A stretch of DNA of 64,000 nucleotides. Source: CAVPKN01 sp963832835 (GTDB taxonomy: Bacteria > Chlamydiota > Chlamydiia > Chlamydiales > JAAKFR01). The stretch is from NCBI GenBank assembly GCA_963832835.1, contig CAWHVD010000001.1, positions 1,116,001-1,180,000 of the forward strand, given 5' to 3'. The notes beneath the pieces were generated by a model. The model worked only from the letters and a program-made list of their open reading frames with translations, had not been told where the DNA came from and made no database searches. Below are positions 43,595 to 52,462 of this stretch, piece after piece. A program made the position numbers and the translations under genes. Positions within the stretch are counted from its first letter, which is position 1; the number at the start of each line of letters is the position of its first letter.

Positions 43595-43728
43595 GGTAAC
43601 TATTCAGGTAATCCATCTTTTTGGTTAAAAGCCTCTCTGTGGTGACTATCCACTCCCACCTTGACAAAGTGGGGCTGCCCTAAGGATTCTGCTGGCTCGT
43701 GAATAGTCACAAGATTTGATAAATGGTA
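43595..43728. repeat. Long family-B element followed by a solo family-A terminus
   Basis: The family-B element runs 43595-43712: left end GGTAACTATTCAGGTAATCC, the centre with ctctctgtggtgactatcca and the right end ctgctggctcgtgaatagtcac. Immediately after (43715-43728) is TTTGATAAATGGTA, a family-A end. The left and right ends of B are imperfect inverted repeats. It fills most of the gap between the two leftward genes. Confidence 0.82.
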
Positions 43729-43742
43729 TTATGCAATTGCCT

Positions 43743-44642
43743 CTAAAAACTCAAGATGGCCGAGGCACCAGCATAGAAGGAGCCTTTAAACTTGTAGTGG
43801 ATCGCATGGTGGTTATTACGGTTGGTAATTTTGAAATCGCCATTAAAAGTTGAGCCCGCAAAGCCAGTTACTGACAAACGGTCAAAGGGGGCGCAGGTGA
43901 GATCGAACTCAGCCCCGGTGGTTCTGTATTCAAAGATACTTTGTGGATTAGGTGCATACTGCCCAACACGGTGACGGTTGCGCAAGAAACGGATGGAACC
44001 TTCTGCTGTCCAGTAAGACCAAAACTCATATTTTACTGAAATGTCGATTGGATAGACAACGCTAATTCGCCAGTTGTCACAGGGTAGGTAGACAAAACCA
44101 ATGATGGGCCATACTTTTTCTTTGTGTAGGCCCACTTCCACAATGAGGCCAAAGTCCAGTTCGACCCATTTACAAATATCATATTTGCCCCAAAGAACCC
44201 CATCATAGAGGGCGTAATCAATGAAAGAAAAATGTTCTGTATCGAGATAAGCGGCTAAGGTCAGAGTCCAAGTCCAGTCTGGAAAGGATTTGGTAAAGCC
44301 TCCAATGGATAAGTTGACATAATTGAATAACGTTTCGTCAAAATCCGGATTATTTTCCATGTCGACTTCTGTACCGATCCATCCTGCTCCGAAAATAAGG
44401 CCGCAATATGGATTAAAAGGGTAGGTAAAGGCCATTGCCGCTTCTGCTTGCCGGTATTTGAGAGTATCGTCTTTAAAGCCGGGGGTTCTAAAGTGTGTTT
44501 TTTGAACGTCGAGGTAGCTGCCGCTGACAGAAAAGGGATAGAAAGGATTTGGGTTGTTTTCGAGATCGAATACTTGACTGTCCCACTCTTGAGCGATAAG
44601 GGAGAGGGGCAGTAGGAGGAAAAGAATCGTTTTTTTTATCAT
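43743..44642 (-). CDS. Probable outer-membrane beta-barrel protein (299 aa)
   Basis: An N-terminal signal peptide (MIKKTILFLLLPLSLIAQ) is followed by a mature part made of alternating aromatic/hydrophobic strands (YVNLSIGGFTKSFPDWTWTLTLAAYL, KVWPIIGFVYLPCDNWRISVVYPI) and ends in a C-terminal phenylalanine (GASAILSF), as expected for an outer-membrane barrel. It resembles the DUF6268-type family of outer-membrane proteins, but I cannot confirm the match. Its start overlaps the rnhC stop by 4 nt, so it is coupled to the upstream gene. Confidence 0.78.
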   Translation of the reverse strand: MIKKTILFLLLPLSLIAQEWDSQVFDLENNPNPFYPFSVSGSYLDVQKTHFRTPGFKDDTLKYRQAEAAMAFTYPFNPYCGLIFGAGWIGTEVDMENNPDFDETLFNYVNLSIGGFTKSFPDWTWTLTLAAYLDTEHFSFIDYALYDGVLWGKYDICKWVELDFGLIVEVGLHKEKVWPIIGFVYLPCDNWRISVVYPIDISVKYEFWSYWTAEGSIRFLRNRHRVGQYAPNPQSIFEYRTTGAEFDLTCAPFDRLSVTGFAGSTFNGDFKITNRNNHHAIHYKFKGSFYAGASAILSF

Positions 44643-45526
44643 GATGTAATCACCTGCGCCGTTTTAAAATGCATTTTTCCTACTTGGATCAAAACCTGAG
44701 CCCCATGCTCGTGCACCAGTTGCTTGCCAGCTTGAATGGTCATTGCGCTCGCTCCCTTTGGAAAAGGGACGCCCCATGTTGCTTTGAGTTTCTCTAAGCC
44801 CTCTAAAAAGGCCGCACGGGCCAGGATAGAGGCGGCAGCGACTACTAAATCCTGTTCCGCCTTTGTTCGTTGTGTGAGAAGCACCTTCCGTTTTTTGCGC
44901 TTCAGTGCATTTTCAACTACATGCTCAGCTGCAAATTGGTCGATGATGACCGAGACGCAGCCCGACTGCTCGACCAGATTTTCGATAACAGTCGCATGTC
45001 CCCAGGCAAGTAGAAGGTTGAGGTTACCGAATTTCTCGTAAAGCTCGTTGTATTTTTCAGGGTTGATGCGAACAACATGAAATAGATAATCTTTTCGTAC
45101 TTTTTGGGCAATTTTTAACACCGAAGCGTCGCTTAATTTTTTTGAATCTTTCACCCCGAGATCGGCAAGATGTGAGATGCCCTCTCCTGCTGCGTAAACG
45201 CCGGCGACACAAAGCGGACCAAAAAAATCTCCCTTACCCGATTCATCAACACCAATACGAGCAGTGAGATCGAGCGTTAGTTTTTCATAACCGAAGCCAA
45301 AACTCTGTAGGATTTCAGGTTCTAGATAAAACTGGATGAAAGGGCCCATCTCCTTGCCTTGCACCATGAGTTTCCCTGAAGTGTACAAGGTGCAAGTAAG
45401 CCCCTTTTTTTTTCCTTGAAAGAGGGTGTAGGCGGGCTGCGCAATCTCGAATCCCTGCTCTTGCAATCCTGCTTTAAGCTTTTCTGCAAGAGATAGATCG
45501 ATTTGTACTACAAAAGAAGAGGTCAT
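44639..45526 (-). CDS. rnhC: Ribonuclease HIII
   Basis: Degrades the RNA strand of RNA-DNA hybrids. The N-terminal TBP-like DUF3378 domain (residues 1-80, with SGKLMVQGKEMGPF) precedes the RNase H fold: the metal site ARIGVDESGKGDFFGPLCVAGVY (Asp-Glu-Gly-type motif with DESGKGD), GVKDSKKLSD, VIIDQFAA and the ASILARAAFL motif. I choose the start at ATG 45526 (295 residues), since the conserved part begins at SSFVVQ and since the next ATG upstream would run into the divergent lipoprotein gene. Chlamydiae usually carry HIII along with HII. Confidence 0.93.
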   Translation of the reverse strand: MTSSFVVQIDLSLAEKLKAGLQEQGFEIAQPAYTLFQGKKKGLTCTLYTSGKLMVQGKEMGPFIQFYLEPEILQSFGFGYEKLTLDLTARIGVDESGKGDFFGPLCVAGVYAAGEGISHLADLGVKDSKKLSDASVLKIAQKVRKDYLFHVVRINPEKYNELYEKFGNLNLLLAWGHATVIENLVEQSGCVSVIIDQFAAEHVVENALKRKKRKVLLTQRTKAEQDLVVAAASILARAAFLEGLEKLKATWGVPFPKGASAMTIQAGKQLVHEHGAQVLIQVGKMHFKTAQVITS

Positions 45527-45553
45527 GGCATCGATTTTGCATGGCATATTCAA

Positions 45554-47002
45554 ATGTCGCAACCCCTATTATTGGTGTGTATTTTTTGTTTAGTCTGTTC
45601 GACCGGATGCTTTCGCCATTGCTACCGGTCGCATCCTTATTCATTATGCCAAACCGATCTAGGTGAAAATGTTCAAGAGGCTTTAGAAACGGGGGTTGTG
45701 AGGGCAGGCGAATTGCCATCTGGTGCATGGTGGGTTTTTTTTCAGGATGAACAACTCGATCGCTTGATGGAAGTAAGTCTTGCTTGCCATCCCGACATCC
45801 ATATTGCAGAAGCACGTATCACAAGAGCCTATGAAGAGGCAAGAGTGGCCAGATCGGCCCTTTTTCCTCATCTTTTTGGTTTGGCAGACGTGCAGCGCAA
45901 GAAGATCAGCAAATTAGGGGAAGGGTTTGTTCCCAGTTTACCTACACTTTTTACACAAACGACCTTAAAACTCACATCGGCTGTATACGAGCTCGATGTA
46001 TGGAAAAAAAACCGTTCGATTTACTATGCCTCCCTCGATTTAGCACAGGCCAAACGCGCTGAGTATGAGGAGGCAAGACTTTTATTGTCGACAGCACTTG
46101 CTGGGGTCTATTTTGATTTGCAGATGAAATGGGCACGTAAAGAAGTGACTGAAAAAAGACTGGCTGCTCGTCGTGAGCTCTATGCGTTACACAAGCAACA
46201 GTTCGATTTAGGGATCATCTCAGAATTTCGTCTCTATGAAACAGATACTGATGTTCAGCTTTTGCAAGATTTTGTCTATGTGCTAGAGGGTGAAATTGCA
46301 ATCGATCAGCACACAATCGCAGCGCTCGCAGGCAATGTCTGTTGTTTGTGCGGCACGGACGGCAAGTTAGAGGTAACCCCTGCAGCCCAGTTTAATCATC
46401 CTTTTCCATTGCCCTCTACATTGCCGATAGATCTGCTCGCTAGAAGGCCCGATGTTACGGCCCAGAGGTGGCGTGTGGAAGCGGCTTGTTTTGGAATTAA
46501 AGTAGCTCAGGCAAATTTTTTTCCACGGATAGATCTGCTCGGCTGGGTAGGGGTACAGAGCATTCTGATAGGCAAGCTGTTTCGAGGCGAAACGCTTGTA
46601 GCTTTAGGTGAGGGAGCGGGAGCTCTTCCTCTTTTCTTGGCGGGTAAGCTACAAGGTGATTTGGGTGTGGCTCGCGAAGATTTAGAGATTGCCATTGAGA
46701 TCTATAACCAATTGATTTTAAATTCTGTACAACAGGTGAGTGACGCGTTATCTGATTTGCAAACCGCTACGAAGAGAAAGTTGGCAGTGGAAGATGCACT
46801 AAAGGATGCGACAGGGCTTTTGGACTTGACACAGCAGAAATATGAAAAGGGTGTGGCCAATAAGTTAACCTTTTTGAATGCCCTCGAAAATGTCTTTGTT
46901 CAACAAGATCTAAAAGTACAGATTCAATTGGCACGTTTTGAAGCTGCTGTTGAATTAATCCGAGCCATTGGAGGAGGGTACTATGACAACTCCTCCCTCT
47001 GA
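45554..47002 (+). CDS. Outer-membrane efflux lipoprotein (OprM/NodT, RND-type OMF family)
   Basis: A TolC-like outer-membrane channel. ATG 45554 opens a lipoprotein signal peptide with lipobox LVCSTGC (Cys19), which settles the start. The 482-residue protein has the family marks: SGAWWVFFQDEQLDRLMEVSLACHPDI, long periplasmic helices with RITRAYEEARVARSALFPHL, and the mid-protein motif DLLARRPDVTAQRWRVEAACFGIKVAQANFFPRIDL. It overlaps the membrane fusion protein gene by 20 nt, forming an export pair. No inner-membrane pump gene follows. It is divergent from rnhC. Confidence 0.92.
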   Translation: MSQPLLLVCIFCLVCSTGCFRHCYRSHPYSLCQTDLGENVQEALETGVVRAGELPSGAWWVFFQDEQLDRLMEVSLACHPDIHIAEARITRAYEEARVARSALFPHLFGLADVQRKKISKLGEGFVPSLPTLFTQTTLKLTSAVYELDVWKKNRSIYYASLDLAQAKRAEYEEARLLLSTALAGVYFDLQMKWARKEVTEKRLAARRELYALHKQQFDLGIISEFRLYETDTDVQLLQDFVYVLEGEIAIDQHTIAALAGNVCCLCGTDGKLEVTPAAQFNHPFPLPSTLPIDLLARRPDVTAQRWRVEAACFGIKVAQANFFPRIDLLGWVGVQSILIGKLFRGETLVALGEGAGALPLFLAGKLQGDLGVAREDLEIAIEIYNQLILNSVQQVSDALSDLQTATKRKLAVEDALKDATGLLDLTQQKYEKGVANKLTFLNALENVFVQQDLKVQIQLARFEAAVELIRAIGGGYYDNSSL

Positions 47003-48173
47003 AGCAAAAAGTCCTTCTGAAGATACCCAAAGAAAAAAACGGAATTTTTGGCTCCTCGTATTAGCAGCAGCTTTTTTATGTGCAGCTCTGATTGGGTTAA
47101 TCTATTGGGTATTTATCGGCAGATTCTATGTATACACCGAAGATGCGTACACAAATGGCAACGCTGTCATGCTGACTCCTCAAGTCTCTGCAGGTGTCAA
47201 AGCCATTTATGCCGATGAAACCGACCTTGTGCATCAAGGTCAACTCGTTGTCGAGTTGGACCCTAGCGATTTTGAGCTGCGGTTTGAGGAATCAAAAAAG
47301 GAGCTGGCAGTTACTGTCCGAAAAGTAGCAGGAATGTTCCAGGAAGTGGAGGCCAAGCAAGCTCAAATTATTTTGAAAAAGGCACAGTTGCGGCAGGCAG
47401 AGCTCGACCTAAACCACCGGGATCCTCTGGTAAAAACCGGAGCGGTTTCAGTGGAAGAGTACGAAACCTACCAAACCAGTGTAGTTGTTGCAGCTGCGGC
47501 TGTGGACTTTGCTGAGAAAGAGCACGAATCTGTCAAAGCGTTAGTGGCAGGCACAACAGTTGCCACTCACCCGCTTGTGCAGCAGGCTGTATGGAACTTA
47601 AGGCAGACGTACTTAAATTTAATCCGTTGTCAAATGTGGGCTCCTGTAACCGGTTATATCGCCAAACGCACAGTCCAGGTTGGAGATCAAGTTGTTGCTG
47701 GAACCACCCTTCTTTATATTGTCCCCCTCGATCAAATCTGGGTAGAGGCCAATTATAAAGAAACAGCACTTAAAGATGTGCGCAAAGGGCAAGAGGTCAG
47801 CTTTACCGCCGATCTTTATGGAGATAGTTTCACCTACCATGGCAGGGTTTTGGGTTTTCAGCCTGGAAGTGGAAATGCTTTTTCTCTTTTGCCACCCGAG
47901 AATGCTTCGGGCAACTGGATTAAAATCGTACAACGGATCCCTGTTCGGATCAGCATCGATCCACAGGAGCTACTCCAAAGACCTCTTTTTCTAGGGCTTT
48001 CTATGAGGGTAACAATCGATGTCCATGAAACAGAAGGGCACATGATGGCCCAAATACCTACCTTTTCTCCTCTGTACACAACTTCAATTTATGGCAGGCA
48101 ACTGGAGCAAATGGTCGCCATAGATCCACTCATTGCCGATGTCATTGCCAATAATACCATTTATCAAAAATAA
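46983..48173 (+). CDS. EmrA/HlyD-type membrane fusion protein
   Basis: A periplasmic adaptor of tripartite efflux, 396 residues from ATG 46983, which has a strong ggaggaggg site. One N-terminal membrane anchor (about 23-46) is followed by DAYTNGNAVMLTPQVSAGV, the lipoyl-like half motif, then a coiled-coil hairpin (about 90-200) and the second half GYIAKRTVQVGDQVVAGTTLLYIVPL, with the beta-barrel IWVEANYKETALKDVRKGQ, all typical of EmrA. The last six residues and the stop codon are encoded by the left end of a family-A repeat. The usual MFS partner (emrB) is not found downstream. Confidence 0.92.
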   Translation: MTTPPSEAKSPSEDTQRKKRNFWLLVLAAAFLCAALIGLIYWVFIGRFYVYTEDAYTNGNAVMLTPQVSAGVKAIYADETDLVHQGQLVVELDPSDFELRFEESKKELAVTVRKVAGMFQEVEAKQAQIILKKAQLRQAELDLNHRDPLVKTGAVSVEEYETYQTSVVVAAAAVDFAEKEHESVKALVAGTTVATHPLVQQAVWNLRQTYLNLIRCQMWAPVTGYIAKRTVQVGDQVVAGTTLLYIVPLDQIWVEANYKETALKDVRKGQEVSFTADLYGDSFTYHGRVLGFQPGSGNAFSLLPPENASGNWIKIVQRIPVRISIDPQELLQRPLFLGLSMRVTIDVHETEGHMMAQIPTFSPLYTTSIYGRQLEQMVAIDPLIADVIANNTIYQK

Positions 48174-48314
48174 ACCATGAAGTGGCACTGTATAACACGC
48201 CATTTTTGAACGATCCTTTCTCGCTTAGGTGCAAAAACATAGGCTTCGAAACGATCTTTCAAATCTAGCATGTTACCCAGTGCCACTTCATGGCTTTGTT
48301 TTTGATAAATGGTA
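48155..48314. repeat. Family-A palindromic element, inverted orientation, overlapping a gene end
   Basis: It begins TACCATTTATCAAAAATAAA (48155-48174) inside the last codons of the EmrA-like gene and ends with TTTTTGATAAATGGTA at 48314. The interior is the reverse complement of the other copies. The rest of the 48315-48447 gap has no clear element. Confidence 0.92.
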
Positions 48315-48447
48315 TAACACCTACTCTCCTTAAATCGACTCTTGATAGATGAAATTATTTCTATAGACTTCTGTTAAAACACCCAGCTCAATTGATTAAA
48401 ATCAGCCGGTCGCAGATAATGGCGGGCCTAGGCAGGTGTTTCACTAT

Positions 48448-48867
48448 ATGCATCAAGAGCTCATTCAATTAGGTTCTATCATCAAGAAAAGACGCGAAGA
48501 GAGAGGTATCTCTTTGAAAGAGGTGGAAAATGCCACATCGATCCGCTTTGGCTATTTGCAGGCTATCGAAGAAGGGCATTTAGGCAAGCTGATCTCTCCC
48601 ATCTATGCACAGGGATTTATTTCGAAGTATGCTCTATTTTTGGAGTTGGATCCGGAACAACTTCTCCATGATCATCCTTATGTCATGAAAGTTTTGAACG
48701 AAAAATATTCTGAGTCTCAAGATTTTACATTGGGAATCGGAACCCTCGAAGTGCGGGGTTCTCCTGGTGGGGAGGTAAAATGGTTGCCGAATCTCATGTG
48801 GGTAGGCGCATCGGTCATGACCATCTTGGTGGGTTGGTTTTTAGCTCGCTATATCGGTATTTTCTAA
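48448..48867 (+). CDS. RodZ-like protein (HTH domain plus one membrane segment)
   Basis: A 139-residue protein: residues ~5-75 form the HTH_25 domain typical of RodZ (ELIQLGSIIKKRREERGISLKEVENATSI-type start, then ISPIYAQGFISKYALFL), and one membrane segment lies at about 119-136. The periplasmic domain is absent, as in the short chlamydial RodZ (CT009). RodZ links MreB to the peptidoglycan machinery; chlamydiae divide by MreB-directed polarised growth. I use ATG 48448; an in-frame GTG at 48436 is possible. It ends 3 bp before the DUF368 gene, so they form an operon. Confidence 0.87.
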   Translation: MHQELIQLGSIIKKRREERGISLKEVENATSIRFGYLQAIEEGHLGKLISPIYAQGFISKYALFLELDPEQLLHDHPYVMKVLNEKYSESQDFTLGIGTLEVRGSPGGEVKWLPNLMWVGASVMTILVGWFLARYIGIF

Positions 48868-48870
48868 GTC

Positions 48871-49698
48871 ATGAAATTGCGCCTCTACCTGATCGGTCTG
48901 GTCATGGGGATCGCCGATTTGATGCCTGGGATTTCGGGAGGAACGATCGCCTTCATCTCAGGTATCTACGAAGAACTGCTTGAAAGTATTAAAACTCTTC
49001 AATTTCAGTCTTTTAAGAAGATTGCATGGCCGTTTCTCCTCCCTCTGGGTGGAGGAATCATCACTGCAATCCTTTTGTTTTCGAAATGGATATATTTCCT
49101 ACTACAGAATTACCCCGCCCCACTTTTTGGCTTTCTTTTTGGTTTGATTGCTGCCTCTACTCTTCTTTATGCACGCAGCGCAGAGCTGAAACGACCCCAG
49201 AATTGGGTAGCACTTGTTATCGGTATTGCTGTGTCATATGGGCTGACAATTCTCCCTTGCCAGCAACTTTTTGAGACCCATTTTCTCTGGATACTGTTGG
49301 CAGGCATGTTGGGTGTAGGGGGAATGCTCTTGCCCGGCGTTTCAGGAAGCTACATTCTTCAAATTATTGGAGTTTATCCCCTTGTGATCAGCGCACTCAA
49401 TTGCCCTTCTGCGCCAGGCTCTTTGAAGCTGCTTGTCGCGATGGGTGTAGGTATTGCTTTAGGATTTATTGTTTTTTCGAGGGGGATCAGCTTTTTACTT
49501 ACTCATTGTCGTGGTATCACTACAGCGGGTCTTGTGGGGTTTATGGCAGGGGGCGTGAAAACTCTCTGGCCATTTGGAATGGGAGCTATTCTATGGCCCT
49601 CCATGTGTGTCTGTGCTGGATTTGTGGTGATTATTGCATTGGAAGTGAGTATGAAACGTGTGCGTAGCGGACCTAATGTCTTCGATTCAGAAACCTAA
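48871..49698 (+). CDS. DUF368 family membrane protein (PopT-type undecaprenyl-phosphate translocase)
   Basis: A 275-residue polytopic protein with about eight membrane segments. The two internally related halves carry the diagnostic motifs LVMGIADLMPGISGGTIAFISGIYE at the N terminus and GMLLPGVSGSYILQIIGVYPLVI near the middle. DUF368 proteins have recently been shown to recycle the C55-phosphate lipid carrier across the membrane in other bacteria. Coupling to the RodZ-like gene (3-bp gap) fits a joint role in peptidoglycan/septum synthesis; this is inference for chlamydiae. No charged-residue site has been assigned here. Confidence 0.9.
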   Translation: MKLRLYLIGLVMGIADLMPGISGGTIAFISGIYEELLESIKTLQFQSFKKIAWPFLLPLGGGIITAILLFSKWIYFLLQNYPAPLFGFLFGLIAASTLLYARSAELKRPQNWVALVIGIAVSYGLTILPCQQLFETHFLWILLAGMLGVGGMLLPGVSGSYILQIIGVYPLVISALNCPSAPGSLKLLVAMGVGIALGFIVFSRGISFLLTHCRGITTAGLVGFMAGGVKTLWPFGMGAILWPSMCVCAGFVVIIALEVSMKRVRSGPNVFDSET

Positions 49699-49756
49699 TC
49701 TTCTCTCTGTTTAGACTTTAGATTTTTTTAGCCAGCAGTTCTGTATTACTATTAGC

Positions 49757-49850
49757 CTTGTCGCAGCCCTACAGGCTGCATAGCACGTTATTCCATTGAT
49801 ACCCAGGGCGTTGCCCTGGGCTATTACTGTCTCAGCCCTTTGGGCTGAAT
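49757..49850 (+). repeat. Single unit of the CCCAGGGCGTTGCCCTGGGC repeat (family C)
   Basis: gtcgcagccctacaggctgc, acccagggcgttgccctgggct and actgtctcagccctttgggctga occur in the same order as in the arms at 1456-1738. Here only one unit is present. It lies 58 bp after the DUF368 stop. Confidence 0.85.
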
Positions 49851-49895
49851 ACCGGGGGACTTTGTAGACGGAAGCCCCTGCATACTCATGCTCTT

Positions 49896-49977
49896 ATACC
49901 AAATATCACAAATAATTTGCATTTAGGGGGGAGCTTTCGCTGCCGCCTAAATGCAAATTATTTGTGATATTTGGTAT
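49896..49977. repeat. Perfect 32-bp-arm palindrome
   Basis: The arms at 49896-49927 and 49946-49977 are perfectly complementary, with an 18-nt loop. The outer sequence ATACCAAATATCA is the same as the right end of the family-A copy at 29209-29369. The rest of 49978-50295 is AT-rich and holds no recognised feature beyond an in-frame upstream extension of the next gene. Confidence 0.93.
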
Positions 49978-50295
49978 GACTTGTAGAAACTAAAAAACTT
50001 GTATCAGTAACAGCGTTTGACATCCTTACTCCTTATTTTGTAAAGTAATATGATAACATATCATTAATTATTAACTAATTATTAAGATGTTAAACTTTGC
50101 TTTATTGTAATTTTAAAGATTTTATAAATGGCTGGTGAAAAGGGAGGAAGGAGGGCCTTTGGACTTAAGTTTTTTTTAGAGCATCTATCTCCGTATCAAT
50201 AGGAAGCATTTTGGCCCAAGATGCGGTGTTTCAATCTAATCATCCTTTTCTATAAAATAAAAACAGATCATTTTATTTATAATAGTATATTTTTT

Positions 50296-52365
50296 ATGGC
50301 CCATCCCCTTTACACCAATCGCCTCATCCATGAAAAATCGCCCTACTTGCTTCAGCATGCCCATAATCCTGTGGACTGGTACCCTTGGTCTGAAGAGGCT
50401 TTCCTAGCAGCAAAAGATCAAGATAAGCCTATTTTTCTCTCCATTGGTTATGCGACGTGCCACTGGTGTCATGTGATGGAATCCGAATCCTTTCAGAGCC
50501 TCGAAGTGGCTCAGCTCATGAATGAAACGTTCATCAACATCAAGGTGGATCGTGAAGAAAAACCAGAGATTGACAGCTTGTATATGGAGTTTGCGCAGGC
50601 AATGATGTCGGGGGGAGCAGGGTGGCCTTTGAATCTGATTTTGACACCCGATCTTCTGCCTTTCTTTGCATCGACTTACTTACCAGCAGATGCTCACCGA
50701 GGATTTTTAGGGGTAAAACAATTGGTTCTTCGGATCCGCCAGATATGGAATACACCCGAAGAAAGAGAGGACGTGGTCACTCAAGCGGGGAAAATTGTGG
50801 ATGTTTTTGCCGATTATGTCCACATCGAGGGTAAAGAGTTGCCTCATGTTGAACAGGTCAAGGAGGCTGCTGAGCTCTTGTATAAAACGGCCGATCCTAT
50901 CTATGGAGGGACTAAGGGGTCTCCCAAATTTCCAGTCGGATTTCAAGCCTGTTTCTTGCTTCGTGTGGTTAAAAAGTCCCCCGATAGCCGCGCTCTATTT
51001 TATGTCGAGCGCTCCCTAAGCATGATGCATCGAGGAGGAATTTACGACCATTTGGGTGGTGGTTTTTCACGCTACAGTGTCGATGAAAGGTGGCTTGTTC
51101 CCCATTTTGAGAAGATGCTCTATGACAATGCCATTTTAGCGCGCACCTATCTAGAAACATGGGAATATACCCGTCAGGATTTTTACCGGGAAGTTGCTGA
51201 GGAGATCATGGATTATATTCTCAGAGATATGACTGGACCTCAAGGAGGCTTTTACTCGGCTGAGGATGCTGATTCTGAAGGGCATGAAGGTAAATTTTAT
51301 CTATGGTCTTGGGATGAAGTACACCTTGCGTTGGGTAAAGATGCATCCCTTTTTTGCGAATACTACGGGATCACTCCAACGGGAAATTTTGAAGGACGTT
51401 CCATCCTGCATTTACGCCAAAGCCATGAGGAATTTGCTGCACAGAGACATCTCGATCCTGTTGTATTGAAGCAATCGTTGAAGGAGACGCGCCATAAATT
51501 GTGGGAAGTACGTGAGGAAAGAGTGCACCCCTTCAAAGATGATAAAGTGCTTTCTGCTTGGAATGGTTTAATGATTTATGCCTTAGCCGAAGCCGGGCGG
51601 GTTTTAGGTAAAGATGAGTATTTAGACGCTGCCGAAAGGGCGGCCACATTTATTCGTGATCAATTATGGAAAGAGGGGAGTCTGCTACGTCGCTGGAGAG
51701 AAGGAGATGCAAGGTTCGAGGGGTGTCTTGATGATTATGCCTTTATGATTCAAGGTCTTCTTTCTTTGTTTGAAGCTGATAGAGGCTCTGGGTGGCTTGA
51801 GTTTGCCCTCACCCTTACCCATACACTAAAGTCCGATTTCAAAGCAGAACATGGCGCGTTTTACCTAACTAACGGGAAAGACCCCAACCTGATTTTGCGC
51901 CGCTCTGAATTTTACGATGGTGCTGAGCCCTCTGGTAATGCAATCCATACTGAGAACCTGATTCGCCTCTATCAAATTACAGGTGTTGAGGAGTATATCA
52001 ATGAGGCCGCCGATATCTTGAAAGCCGCTAAAGAACACATCGACCTCTATCCACCTGGGGCGTGCTATCATTTGATGGCCCTTCTGCGCTTTTTGGACCT
52101 AAAAGCGCCCACAGTTGTGGTTGCTCTCAATGAGCAAGAAGAATTCAAAGAAGAGATCACCGCGCTCTTATCCGGCCATTTTATGCCTCACAAAACAGTG
52201 ATTTGGAAGAGGGAATCAGACGAGGAGCTACGCGACCTGGTCCCCACCGCCCGCAATAAGTCCCCGGTCGAGGGCAAAACCACTCTCTATATCTGCTACC
52301 GTGACAAGTGCGACGAGCCCATCACCGACGTCAACAAAATGCGCGAAGCTATCGAAAAATTATAA
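50296..52365 (+). CDS. DUF255 / thioredoxin-domain protein (YyaL, SPATA20-like)
   Basis: 689 residues from ATG 50296. An in-frame ATG 25 codons upstream adds a non-conserved hydrophobic stretch. The N terminus matches the family exactly: NRLIHEKSPYLLQHAHNPVDWYPW, then a thioredoxin fold with the active-site CHWC (Cys55, Cys58) in GYATCHWCHVMESESF. The remainder is an (alpha/alpha)6 barrel-like domain (six-hairpin glycosidase-like; GGAGWPLN, GGIYDHLGGGFSRYSVDERWLVPHFEKMLYDNA). The biochemical role is unclear. C. trachomatis CT356 is the equivalent, next to CT355 and ksgA, as here. Confidence 0.94.
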   Translation: MAHPLYTNRLIHEKSPYLLQHAHNPVDWYPWSEEAFLAAKDQDKPIFLSIGYATCHWCHVMESESFQSLEVAQLMNETFINIKVDREEKPEIDSLYMEFAQAMMSGGAGWPLNLILTPDLLPFFASTYLPADAHRGFLGVKQLVLRIRQIWNTPEEREDVVTQAGKIVDVFADYVHIEGKELPHVEQVKEAAELLYKTADPIYGGTKGSPKFPVGFQACFLLRVVKKSPDSRALFYVERSLSMMHRGGIYDHLGGGFSRYSVDERWLVPHFEKMLYDNAILARTYLETWEYTRQDFYREVAEEIMDYILRDMTGPQGGFYSAEDADSEGHEGKFYLWSWDEVHLALGKDASLFCEYYGITPTGNFEGRSILHLRQSHEEFAAQRHLDPVVLKQSLKETRHKLWEVREERVHPFKDDKVLSAWNGLMIYALAEAGRVLGKDEYLDAAERAATFIRDQLWKEGSLLRRWREGDARFEGCLDDYAFMIQGLLSLFEADRGSGWLEFALTLTHTLKSDFKAEHGAFYLTNGKDPNLILRRSEFYDGAEPSGNAIHTENLIRLYQITGVEEYINEAADILKAAKEHIDLYPPGACYHLMALLRFLDLKAPTVVVALNEQEEFKEEITALLSGHFMPHKTVIWKRESDEELRDLVPTARNKSPVEGKTTLYICYRDKCDEPITDVNKMREAIEKL

Positions 52366-52462
52366 TTTCTTTTGTGCCCGCCAGGGGGCATATGCCTCTT
52401 TTTCTCCTAACAGGAAAAAGCCCCTGCACGTTATCCTTTATCCTCTAGGAATCTGAGGGATA

